Below are positions 8,454-16,368 of a stretch of DNA of 64,000 bases, in pieces. This DNA is from Halorussus amylolyticus. Its GTDB lineage: Archaea > Halobacteriota > Halobacteria > Halobacteriales > Haladaptataceae. The position numbers and the translations under genes are program-made. The stretch's first letter is position 1. Every line of letters starts with the position of its first letter. The stretch lies in NCBI RefSeq assembly GCF_004143485.2, contig NZ_ML974138.1, forward strand, positions 29,255 to 93,254, written 5' to 3'. Under the pieces are notes generated by a model. That model did not search any database. It was not told the origin of the DNA and saw only the letters and a program-made list of their open reading frames with translations.

Positions 8454-8493
8454 TTTGCGTTTTCGTTTTCGAATTCGTAAACGGAAACGCAAA
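8454..8493. repeat. CG-every-6-bp array E2, 40-bp imperfect palindrome
   Basis: CG occurs at 8458, 8464, 8470, 8476, 8482 and 8488. The two 20-base halves match as inverted repeats at 18 of 20 positions around a central AATT. A TATA-like aaatatatt lies just to the left (8447-8455). It lies in the 200-bp gap between the ParA operon and the divergent DUF192 lipoprotein gene. Confidence 0.75.
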
Positions 8494-8586
8494 TAGACTG
8501 GCGGAGAAGCCGCGATTTCGCGGGTCGCGGGACGCCTACTGGCCTGACGGGCAGCTTTTTGACCATCGGCGGAGTAGCAGACATCC

Positions 8587-9168
8587 ATGAGACCGCACGC
8601 CGCGCTCCTGCTCGGGGCGCTGGTACTGCTCGGCGGCTGTCTCGGGGGCGCGGGAGTCATCGACGACGGCGTGGGCGACGAATCCGTGACCGATTCGGAG
8701 AGCACCTCGACGACCGAAGAGACGACGCTCCCGGCGACGACTGACGTGGAGGAGAACGTCACCGCCACGTTCGTCGTCGAGGGGAGCGAAAACCCCACCG
8801 TCTCGCTCGAAGTCGCCGACGAACCCGAGGAGCGCGAGAGGGGGTTGATGCACCGGCCGTCGCTTCCCGAGAACCACGGCATGGTGTTCGTTTACGACGA
8901 CGCCGGTCCCCGGAGTTTCTGGATGAAGAACACCCTCGTCGCGCTCGACATCATCTTCGTCGCGCCGAACGGGACGGTCCTGAACGTCGAACACGCCAGG
9001 ACTCAGCCCGACGCCTCCGACTCGGAGCTCGACAGCTACGCGAGCGAGGGCGACGCGAAGTACGTGGTCGAACTCGAACGCGGCTTCGCCAATCAAACGG
9101 GCGTGGGAGCCGGGACCGAACTGAAGTTCAACGGCTCCGCTCCGGAAGCCGAAAGCAGTGCGTCGTGA
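8587..9168 (+). CDS. DUF192 family lipoprotein
   Basis: A 193-aa secreted lipoprotein. The signal peptide ends in a lipobox (LLGGC, C18), then comes a Thr/Ser/Glu-rich linker to about residue 58. A DUF192 domain follows, with its hallmarks ERGLMHRPSLPENHGMVF and RSFWMKNTLVALDIIF. The DUF192 fold is small and beta-rich; its biochemical role is not established. The ATG sits at the expected place before the hydrophobic core. It is divergent from the ParA operon. Confidence 0.85.
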   Translation: MRPHAALLLGALVLLGGCLGGAGVIDDGVGDESVTDSESTSTTEETTLPATTDVEENVTATFVVEGSENPTVSLEVADEPEERERGLMHRPSLPENHGMVFVYDDAGPRSFWMKNTLVALDIIFVAPNGTVLNVEHARTQPDASDSELDSYASEGDAKYVVELERGFANQTGVGAGTELKFNGSAPEAESSAS

Positions 9169-9398
9169 GCCGGTACGGATGGACGGCTAGAGACACCGCG
9201 CGTCCGGAGTTCCATCGGTGTTTGCTACCTTTTGGCAGTGAACTGTCGGCAAAATCCGGTTAGTAAGCACAAAGCATTTATGGAGTGGGTGAGACCGCAA
9301 AAATACCTCGGGTAGGGGTACGCGAGGTACATTCTTTCGAAGCCAATCGAGAGCCGTGGCTCTCTCGGGAAAAGAGTCGGGCGGGGGAAATCACAGCC

Positions 9399-9451
9399 TC
9401 CGTTTCCGGATTCGATATCGAATCCGGAAACGGAAGCGTAAACGCAAACGT
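9399..9451. repeat. CG-every-6-bp array F with a 36-bp perfect palindrome
   Basis: CG occurs at 9401, 9407, 9413, 9419, 9425, 9431, 9437, 9443 and 9449. Bases 9399-9434 are a perfect palindrome centred on GATATC. The array is in the 346-bp gap between the DUF192 gene and the pyroglutamyl peptidase gene. Its left part also holds an AT-rich stretch (about 9263-9280). No other gene is seen in the gap. Confidence 0.8.
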
Positions 9452-9514
9452 AAATGCAATCTCGCAGTTCGTCCGACGGCAAAGCCCAAGACCACCGGGT
9501 TCCCAAACCGAAAT

Positions 9515-10156
9515 ATGACGCTTCTGCTCACCGGCTACGAACCGTTCGGCGACCACACCCGGAATCCGAGCGCGACTGTCGCCCGCGAACTCGACGGCAA
9601 GGAAATCGCGGGCCGCGAGGTCGTCGGGCGCGTCCTCCCGGTGGAGTTCGACCGGACGGGCAACGAAATGGAGGAGCTGATTGCGAAGTTCGAACCGGAG
9701 GCCGTCGTCGCCACGGGCCTCGCGGCGGGTCGGTCGGCAATCAGCGTCGAGCGCGTCGGAATCAACGTCGCTGACTGTGGGGGAACTCCGGACAACGCCG
9801 ACGCTGAGCCGCGAGACGAACGGATTTGCGCCGGGGGTGACGACGCTCTCTTCGCGACGATTCCCGTGGTGGAAACCGTCTCGACGCTCCTCGATTCCGG
9901 GATTCCCGCACGCGTGTCGAACACCGCTGGGACCCACCTCTGCAACAACGTCCTGTACCGGACGCGGGCGCATCTGGAGCGCGAGGAGATGGACGTGCCG
10001 ATGGGGTTCGTCCACCTCCCGCTGACGCCAGCGGGAGCCGCGGAGAAAGCCCAAGATGGGGAGGCGACGAGCGGCGGGAGCGTACAGCCGAGTCTCCCGC
10101 TTGCGATGCAGAAAGAAGCCGTGACGCGAGCGTTCGAGACGACGGTTGGGAACTGA
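9515..10156 (+). CDS. pcp: Pyroglutamyl-peptidase I
   Basis: A 213-aa cysteine peptidase of family C15 that removes N-terminal pyroglutamate from peptides in the cytoplasm. The triad is visible as E79 (SAISVER), C143 (NTAGTHLCNN) and H167 (GFVHLPL). The N-terminal LLLTGYEPFGDHTRNPS is typical. The length matches the family (about 200-220 aa). The open frame upstream of the ATG at 9515 translates array F into repetitive Arg/Lys and is not part of the protein. It is next to the peptide-type ABC operon, but on the other strand. Confidence 0.93.
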   Translation: MTLLLTGYEPFGDHTRNPSATVARELDGKEIAGREVVGRVLPVEFDRTGNEMEELIAKFEPEAVVATGLAAGRSAISVERVGINVADCGGTPDNADAEPRDERICAGGDDALFATIPVVETVSTLLDSGIPARVSNTAGTHLCNNVLYRTRAHLEREEMDVPMGFVHLPLTPAGAAEKAQDGEATSGGSVQPSLPLAMQKEAVTRAFETTVGN

Positions 10157-10222
10157 ACCGCGGGCGTCGAAGTGGGTTCGATTTCGAGACGGCGCGGTCA
10201 GTCCGACTCCGGACCGACGCAG

Positions 10223-12322
10223 TCAGTCCGACTCCTGCGGAGTCGAGCCGGTTCCGGCGTCGTCGGTGGCGGGACCGTCGTCCGCGACCGGGTCTTCGCC
10301 GACCGGGAAGTAGCACGCCGCCGACTGATTGGGACCGCCCGCCGCGTCGAGACCGGGTTCTTCTCTGTAGCACTCGTCTTGGGCCTTCGGACACCGCGGG
10401 GCGAACGCACATCCCGATGGGAGGTCCACCGGATTCGGAGGTTCGCCTTCGAGCAGTACCCGGTCGCGCGATACCGAGGGGTCCTTCTCGGGCGCGGCCC
10501 GGAGGAGCGACTCGGTGTAGGGGTGTTTCGGCGACTCCACGATTGCCTCGGTGTCGCCCTGCTCGATGATACGACCCAGATACATGATAGCGAGGCGGTC
10601 GGACACCTGCGTCAGACTCGCGAGGTCGTGAGAAATGTAGATGATGCCGATGTCCTCCTCGTCGGCGAGTCGCCGGAGGAGGTTCAGCAGATTCACCTTG
10701 AGCGACACGTCGAGCATCGACGCAGGTTCGTCGCAGACGAGGAAGTCGGGTTCGAGCACGAGCGCCCGCGCGATGGCGACCCGCTGGCGCTGGCCGCCCG
10801 ACAGTTCGTGGGGATACTGGTCGAGGAACTTCTCGGCGGGCGTCAGCCCCACGCGTTCGAGCGTCTCGCGCACGCGCCGGGCGCGCGTGTCGCGGTCGCG
10901 GTCGTGGATTGCGAGCGGTTCGCCCACGAGTCGCCTGACCGTCTGGCGCGGATTCAGCGAATCGAACGGGTCCTGGAAGATAATCTGGGCCTTCTCGCGG
11001 AACGCCTTCATATTCCCGTCCTGATACTCCTCGATGTCGGTGTCGTCGAAGGTAATCGACCCGCCGGTCGGTTCTTCGAGGAGCGCGACGGTCTCGCCGA
11101 GCGTGGACTTGCCACACCCCGACTCGCCCGCGATGCCGAGGACCTCGGACTTCCGGACCGAGAGCGAGACCCCATCGACCGCCCGAACGTGGTTCGGTTC
11201 GTCGCCCCGGATTCGGTCGAGGAGCGACTGACTCTGGGTGTACCACTTTTCGAGGCCGTCGGTTTCGAGGATGACCTCGCCGCGCTCGTGGTCGCCGTCG
11301 GAGGCGGTGTCGGTTTCGATGCCCCACGTCCGGGGGTCGCCCGCGTCCCGGCGCATCTGGGCGGCGTTGTCCACGTAGTGACACGCCGACCGGTGATTGC
11401 GGTTCGGAAGGTCCACGAGGTCGGGATGGGATTCGTAACATTCCTCGTCTGCGAACGGACACCGGTCGCGGAACGCACACCCGGTCGGCGGTTCGCTCAG
11501 GTCGGGCGGCGACCCCGGAATCGAGACGGGGTCCTCGTCCACGTTGTCGATTTCGGGGAAGGAGTTCTTCAGCCCCATCGTGTAGGGGTTCGTGGGGTTG
11601 ACGAGGACGTTGTCCACGCTCCCCTGCTCCATCACCTTCCCGCCGTAGAGGATGGAGAGTTCGTCGCACGTCTCGGCGATGACGCCGACCTCGTGGGTGA
11701 TGAGCAACAGCGAACTGTCGATGCGGTCCTGAATCTCGATTATCTTGTCGATAATCTTGTCCTGAACGATAACGTCCAGTCCGGTGGTCGGTTCGTCGGC
11801 GATGATGAGGTCGGGGTCGAGCGCGAGCGCCATCGCGATAGTGACGCGCTGGCGCATCCCGCCCGAGAACTCGTGTGGGTAGTCGTCGATTCGGTCGGGG
11901 TCGAGTCCCACCATGTCGAACAGTTCCTGGACCCGGTCGCGGGCCTTCGACTTGGTGACGTTCCGGTGGGTCTGGATGGCTTGGCGAATCTGCGCGCCGG
12001 TCGTCATCACGGGGTCGAGCGCGTCCATCGCGCTCTGGGGGATGTACGCGATGTCCTCCCAGAGCACGTCCCTGCGCTCGCGTTCCGACAGCGCGAGCAG
12101 GTCTTGACCCTTGAACGTGACCGACCCGCTCTCGACCGTGCCGTTCTCGGGGAGCAGGCCGAGGACCGCCTCCGCGGCGGTCGATTTTCCGGACCCGCTC
12201 TCCCCGGCGAGACCGTAGTTGACGCCCTCGTCGATGTCGAACGAGACGCCGTTGATGGCGTGGACGGACCCGTCTCCGGTACTGTACGTGACGTGTAGGT
12301 CGTCGATTTCGAGCAGGCTCAT
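10223..12322 (-). CDS. Dipeptide/oligopeptide-type ABC transporter ATP-binding protein, two fused ATPase domains
   Basis: A 699-aa fusion of DppD-like and DppF-like ATPases. Domain 1 has Walker [10 protein letters not shown] near residue 40 and signature FSGGMRQRV. Domain 2 has Walker [10 protein letters not shown] in the middle of the protein and signature [15 protein letters not shown]. Each domain ends in the oligopeptide C-terminal cysteine motif ([14 protein letters not shown] and [14 protein letters not shown]). It powers the two permeases encoded upstream. The start overlaps the permease stop as ATGA (12319-12322). It is the last gene of the minus-strand operon that starts at 18366. 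A short hairpin with GACTCC/GGAGTC arms at 10228-10242 overlaps the gene end. Confidence 0.92.
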   Translation of the reverse strand: MSLLEIDDLHVTYSTGDGSVHAINGVSFDIDEGVNYGLAGESGSGKSTAAEAVLGLLPENGTVESGSVTFKGQDLLALSERERRDVLWEDIAYIPQSAMDALDPVMTTGAQIRQAIQTHRNVTKSKARDRVQELFDMVGLDPDRIDDYPHEFSGGMRQRVTIAMALALDPDLIIADEPTTGLDVIVQDKIIDKIIEIQDRIDSSLLLITHEVGVIAETCDELSILYGGKVMEQGSVDNVLVNPTNPYTMGLKNSFPEIDNVDEDPVSIPGSPPDLSEPPTGCAFRDRCPFADEECYESHPDLVDLPNRNHRSACHYVDNAAQMRRDAGDPRTWGIETDTASDGDHERGEVILETDGLEKWYTQSQSLLDRIRGDEPNHVRAVDGVSLSVRKSEVLGIAGESGCGKSTLGETVALLEEPTGGSITFDDTDIEEYQDGNMKAFREKAQIIFQDPFDSLNPRQTVRRLVGEPLAIHDRDRDTRARRVRETLERVGLTPAEKFLDQYPHELSGGQRQRVAIARALVLEPDFLVCDEPASMLDVSLKVNLLNLLRRLADEEDIGIIYISHDLASLTQVSDRLAIMYLGRIIEQGDTEAIVESPKHPYTESLLRAAPEKDPSVSRDRVLLEGEPPNPVDLPSGCAFAPRCPKAQDECYREEPGLDAAGGPNQSAACYFPVGEDPVADDGPATDDAGTGSTPQESD

Positions 12323-13230
12323 TGTTCGGTCTGGATTTCGGGGTTGATGATTTCTTCGTAGGCTCTACCGATGAGGAACACCGAGGTAGTGACCGCCGCG
12401 ATGCCGATTGCGGGCGGGAACACCCACCACCACGCCACCCGGATGTTGCCCGAGTCGAACACCATCCGGAGCATCCGGCCCCAGCTAGTGGTCGTCGGGT
12501 CGCCGAAGCCGAGGAACGCGAGGCTCGCGGCGGCCGCGATGGCCCACGCGACTCCGTACGCGGTGTAAAGGAAGCCGATTGGTAGGACGTTCGGCGCGAC
12601 GTGGAAGAACATCGTCCGGAGGTGGCCCGCGCCGCTCGCCCGCGCGGATTTCACGAACGTCCGCTCGCGGAGGGTCAACACCTCCGCCCGGACGACCCGC
12701 GCGGGCATCTTCCAGAGGAAGCCCGCGATGATGACCGTGATGAGCCAGATGCTCGGCGTGACGAACGTCAGTAACAGCAGTGCCATCGGCATGAACGGCA
12801 GCGAGAACGTGAGGTCGGTCAGCCGCATCAGCACCTCGTCGACCCACCCGCCGTAGTAGCCGGAGACGAGACCGACCAAGAATCCGAGCACCCCGGTTCC
12901 CAAACCGCCGAACAGGCCGACGATGAGCGTCGGGCGAGCGCCCGCGAGGAACTGGCTCAGGATATCCTTGCCGTAGACTGTCGTCCCGAGCGGCGCGACC
13001 GAACTCGGCCCTTCGAGTCGGAGCAGGTCACCCTCGTCGTCGCGGATGTCGTCCTCGATGGGGTCGTGGGGCGCGAGCATCGGCCCGAAGACGCCGAGGA
13101 ACACGAACGAGACCATGACGAGGACGCCGACGAGCGCCATCCGGTCGCTCAGCACGAACGCGAGTTGATTCTGTACCTTCTCGCCGACGGTCGCGGCGCG
13201 GTCGCGCCACGTAATCGTCTCGGTACTCAT
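12319..13230 (-). CDS. Dipeptide-type ABC transporter permease, DppC-like
   Basis: A 303-aa inner-membrane permease with an N-terminal anchor helix (about residues 30-50) and a five-helix binding-protein-dependent transport core. The EAA-type cytoplasmic loop is around EVLTLRERTFVKSARASG. The ATG at 13230 overlaps the upstream stop codon (ATGA), and the longer open frame upstream is not protein-like. It pairs with the DppB-like permease at 13230-14222. Confidence 0.92.
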   Translation of the reverse strand: MSTETITWRDRAATVGEKVQNQLAFVLSDRMALVGVLVMVSFVFLGVFGPMLAPHDPIEDDIRDDEGDLLRLEGPSSVAPLGTTVYGKDILSQFLAGARPTLIVGLFGGLGTGVLGFLVGLVSGYYGGWVDEVLMRLTDLTFSLPFMPMALLLLTFVTPSIWLITVIIAGFLWKMPARVVRAEVLTLRERTFVKSARASGAGHLRTMFFHVAPNVLPIGFLYTAYGVAWAIAAAASLAFLGFGDPTTTSWGRMLRMVFDSGNIRVAWWWVFPPAIGIAAVTTSVFLIGRAYEEIINPEIQTEQ

Positions 13231-14222
13231 CACGCACCACCCCCGCTGACGCTGACCGTCGGGTCGAAGTAGGCGTACAGCACGTCGGCGACGAGGTTCA
13301 TGATGATGACCGCGAGCGCCATGATGAACACCGACGCCTGCACAAGCGGGTAGTCCTGCTGTTGAATCGCCAGCACGAGCGCCCGGCCGATACCGGGCCA
13401 CGCGAACACCACTTCGAGCAGGATGAGACCCTGGAATATCATCCCGAGTCTGAGCGCGAAGTACGTGATGACCGGGAGCATCGAGTTCCGGCCCGCTCGC
13501 ATGAGCTGTTCGTTCTCGGACAGCCCCTTCGCGCGATGGAGTTTGAGGAACTCAGACCCCTTCTTCTCGACCACGCCGTTGCGCGCGAGCAGCAGGAAAT
13601 CGCCGCTGTAGAACAGCACCGTCACGGTGAACGGCAGGATGTAGTGGTGCAGGAAGTCCATCGACATGTAGGTGTCGAGCAGGCCGTCAGGCGTGGCGGT
13701 TATCGACCGCATCCCGAACGCCGGGACGAGGTCGAGCGTGTACGAGAAGATGATGACGAAGAAGATGGCCGTGATGAACACGGGCGTCGAGCGCAAGAAC
13801 GTCGTCCCGATGATGCTCGCGGTCTCGGCTTTCGAGCCGCGGTTCCAGCCGACGTACATCCCGAGCAGGGTGCTCACCACCGCGGTCGTCACGAGCGCCG
13901 GGACGAGCAGGATGAGCGTGTTCGCCAACTTCGGCGCGAGGATGTCCCAGACGGGCTGACTCTGGAGAATCGAGTAACCGAACTGGAACGTCAGGATGTT
14001 CCGGAGGTAGATGAGATACTGCTGCCAGATGGGCTTGTCCAGCCCGTAGAGCGCCATAATCTCGTCCACTTGGCCCTGCGTGAGATTCCCGGCCGTGATG
14101 AGCGACTCGAACGGGCTTCCGGGGAGCATCCGGAGCACGACGAAGATGATAGTCACCGCGATGAGAGTGAGTCCGATGGCGATGCCGATTCGCTTGGCGA
14201 GGAACCGCTGGAAGTCGCTCAC
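13230..14222 (-). CDS. Dipeptide-type ABC transporter permease, DppB-like
   Basis: A 330-aa permease that begins VSDFQRFLAKRIGIAIG with a first helix at about residues 10-30, then a periplasmic loop with PGSPFESL, then five helices and an EAA loop (KLHRAKGLSENEQLMRAGR). The start is a GTG overlapping the lyase stop as GTGA (14219-14222). The much longer open frame to 14888 is an out-of-frame reading of the lyase gene. Confidence 0.9.
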   Translation of the reverse strand: MSDFQRFLAKRIGIAIGLTLIAVTIIFVVLRMLPGSPFESLITAGNLTQGQVDEIMALYGLDKPIWQQYLIYLRNILTFQFGYSILQSQPVWDILAPKLANTLILLVPALVTTAVVSTLLGMYVGWNRGSKAETASIIGTTFLRSTPVFITAIFFVIIFSYTLDLVPAFGMRSITATPDGLLDTYMSMDFLHHYILPFTVTVLFYSGDFLLLARNGVVEKKGSEFLKLHRAKGLSENEQLMRAGRNSMLPVITYFALRLGMIFQGLILLEVVFAWPGIGRALVLAIQQQDYPLVQASVFIMALAVIIMNLVADVLYAYFDPTVSVSGGGA

Positions 14223-15082
14223 GAACTCACCCCCGTAATCTCCTCGTGGCGAGCGAGAACGGTCTCGTACTGCTCCACGATGGCGGTGTCGAGAAACACC
14301 CCATCGACCACGATAGAGTCCTTCGGCGATTCGGCGAACGTCTCCACGAATCGTCTGGCCTGTTCGACTTCTTCGTCGGTAGGTGTGTACACGTCGTTTA
14401 GCACCTCGATTTGTGCGGGATGGATGGCCTTCTGGCCGACGTAGCCGATTTCGCGGGCGCGCTCGGCGGCCTCGCGAAGGCCCTCGGTGTCGCGGAAGTC
14501 CTGATAGACGGTCGCGAGCGGCGCGAGTCCCGCGCTCGCGGCCGCACCCACGACCTGCAGATTCGCGTGTTCTCGGACCCGGGCGGGGCGTCCCGTCGCG
14601 CCGATGGCGTTGGTGTAGTCGCCGAATCCGAACGAGAGCGCGGTGACTTCCGAGAACGCCGCGCCGCGGTCGGCGATGTCCTCGATTGCCGACAGCCCTC
14701 TCGGCGTCTCGACCGTGGCGACGAACTCGGGCGTCGTCCCGTCGGCCTGCCGGGCGACCGATACGAACGTTTCGAGTTCGCTCGGCGTCTCCAGCATCGG
14801 CAGAATGACGGTGTCGATTCCGGCTTCGACCGAACCCAGCAGGTCGTCGAGCCACATGTCGGTTCGGTAGCCGTTGATTCTGACGCACGTCTCCGTCCCC
14901 CCGAAGGAAGCGTCCGCGAGAACGTCGCCGACGTTCTCGCGGGCCCCGGGCACCGCGTCGTCGGGCACCGCGTCTTCGAGGTCGAAGATGACCGCGTCGG
15001 CGTCGGTGTCGGCGGCCTTCGCCATCATCTCGGGGTCGTCGGCGGGCGTGTAGAGGAACGACCGCCGGAGGCGGTCAGTCAT
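14219..15082 (-). CDS. CitE-like acyl-CoA lyase (HpcH/HpaI aldolase superfamily)
   Basis: A 287-aa TIM-barrel enzyme. Metal and substrate motifs are visible: FDLEDAVP (residues 34-41), RINGYRTDMW, FVATVETPRGL (metal Glu), LSFGFGDYTNAIG and KAIHPAQIEVLN. Relatives cleave malyl-CoA, methylmalyl-CoA or citramalyl-CoA to acetyl-CoA or propionyl-CoA plus a 2-oxo acid. The CoA-transferase gene just upstream could provide the CoA ester. The start overlaps that gene by 8 bp. The exact substrate cannot be read from the sequence. Confidence 0.85.
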   Translation of the reverse strand: MTDRLRRSFLYTPADDPEMMAKAADTDADAVIFDLEDAVPDDAVPGARENVGDVLADASFGGTETCVRINGYRTDMWLDDLLGSVEAGIDTVILPMLETPSELETFVSVARQADGTTPEFVATVETPRGLSAIEDIADRGAAFSEVTALSFGFGDYTNAIGATGRPARVREHANLQVVGAAASAGLAPLATVYQDFRDTEGLREAAERAREIGYVGQKAIHPAQIEVLNDVYTPTDEEVEQARRFVETFAESPKDSIVVDGVFLDTAIVEQYETVLARHEEITGVSS

Positions 15083-16334
15083 CGGTCTCGCCTCCCTCGG
15101 CGGACGCCACCCCTTCGGGGTCGGCGTCCGCCGTGACGGCGGTGACGCCCTCCTCGGCCAGTCGCCGAATCTCGTCGGGCGAGCAGTCGGCGAGGTCGGT
15201 CAGAATCTCTATCGCGTGGTCGCCGAGGTCCGGGCCGGGGTGGTCGATTTTCCCGGGCGTCTCGGAGAACTTGGGGAAGACGCCGCGCATCGCCACCTCG
15301 TCGCCGTCGTCGTCCTCGACGTTCACGATGGCGTCCCGGGACTCGAAGTGGGGGTCCTCGAAGATGTCGGCCATGTTGTTGACCGGGCCGATGGCGGCCT
15401 CGTTCTCCTCGAAAGCGTCCACGATTTCGTCGCGTTCGTGGTCGGCCATCCAGTCGGCGATGATTTCGTCGAGTTCGTCGGCGTGTTCCAAGCGGTCGTC
15501 CATCGTCTCGAATCGGGGGTCCTCGGCGAGGTCGTCGCCGCCCACGATTCGGAGGATTCGGTCGGCGATGCTCGGGGCGCTTCCCGAGATGGCGACCCAT
15601 CGGTCGTCTTTCGTCCGGTAGGCGTTCCGGGGCGAAGTCCGGCGGCTTCGGTTGCCCGACCGGTGGTGGTCGGTCCCCTTCTCGGCGTGTTCGATGACGT
15701 GGTCGCCGAGCAGGCCGAACATGTTTTCGAGGATGGCCGAGTCGATGTACTGGCCCGTGCCGTCGTTCACGTCGCGCCAGTAGAGCGCCATCATCGCGGC
15801 GTACACCGAGTGGAGCGCACACACCGAGTCGGCCATCGCCACCGGCGGAAGCGTCGGCGGGCCGTCGGGTTGGCCGGTCGAGTACGCGAATCCGCTCATC
15901 GCCTCGACCAGCGTGCCGAATCCGGGGCGGTCGCTGTACGGGCCGGTCTGACCGAACCCGGTGGTCCGGACCATGACGAGGCCCGGATTCACGTCCGAGA
16001 GCGTCTCCCAGCCCACGTTCCACTTTTCGAGCGTACCGGGCCGAAAGTTCTCGACCAGCACGTCGGCGTCGGCCGCGAGTTCGCGAAAGAGTCGCTGGCC
16101 CTCGTCGGTGTGGAGGTCGAGCGGGACGCTCTTCTTGTTGCGGTTGACCCACTTGTACGACAGCGATTCGTCGCCGTCGCCGAAGTCCCGGAGCGCGTCG
16201 CCCATCTGGGGGTGTTCTACCTTGATAACGTCAGCGCCGAAGTCGCCGAGCATCATCGCCGACAGCGGCCCCGCGTACAGCGAGGCGGCGTCGATGACGG
16301 TGATTCCGTCGAGCGGTTGGTCCTGTTTCGACAT
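15075..16334 (-). CDS. Class III (CaiB/BaiF) CoA-transferase
   Basis: A 419-aa family III CoA-transferase that moves CoA between carboxylic acids. Typical features are LYAGPLSAMMLGDFGADVIKVE near the N-terminus, the VENFRPGTLEKW motif, and LPPVAMADSVCALHS. In many relatives the catalytic Asp follows RPGF; here the by-eye position reads RPGFG, so the Asp appears to be Gly, as in some subfamilies. It is between the binding protein and CitE-like genes, which suggests that the imported acid is activated with CoA and then cleaved. Confidence 0.87.
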   Translation of the reverse strand: MSKQDQPLDGITVIDAASLYAGPLSAMMLGDFGADVIKVEHPQMGDALRDFGDGDESLSYKWVNRNKKSVPLDLHTDEGQRLFRELAADADVLVENFRPGTLEKWNVGWETLSDVNPGLVMVRTTGFGQTGPYSDRPGFGTLVEAMSGFAYSTGQPDGPPTLPPVAMADSVCALHSVYAAMMALYWRDVNDGTGQYIDSAILENMFGLLGDHVIEHAEKGTDHHRSGNRSRRTSPRNAYRTKDDRWVAISGSAPSIADRILRIVGGDDLAEDPRFETMDDRLEHADELDEIIADWMADHERDEIVDAFEENEAAIGPVNNMADIFEDPHFESRDAIVNVEDDDGDEVAMRGVFPKFSETPGKIDHPGPDLGDHAIEILTDLADCSPDEIRRLAEEGVTAVTADADPEGVASAEGGETDD

Positions 16335-16368
16335 TCGTATGTAAATTGAAACGGTTAATCGGGAGTCG

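Noticed and set aside
4281..9451. CG arrays as a CRISPR array
   Set aside because: There are no unique spacers of 30-40 bp between identical repeats; the period is 6 bp.
13230..14888. A 552-codon frame upstream of the DppB-like permease
   Set aside because: The first 222 codons are an out-of-frame reading of the CitE-like gene; the permease starts at GTG 14222.
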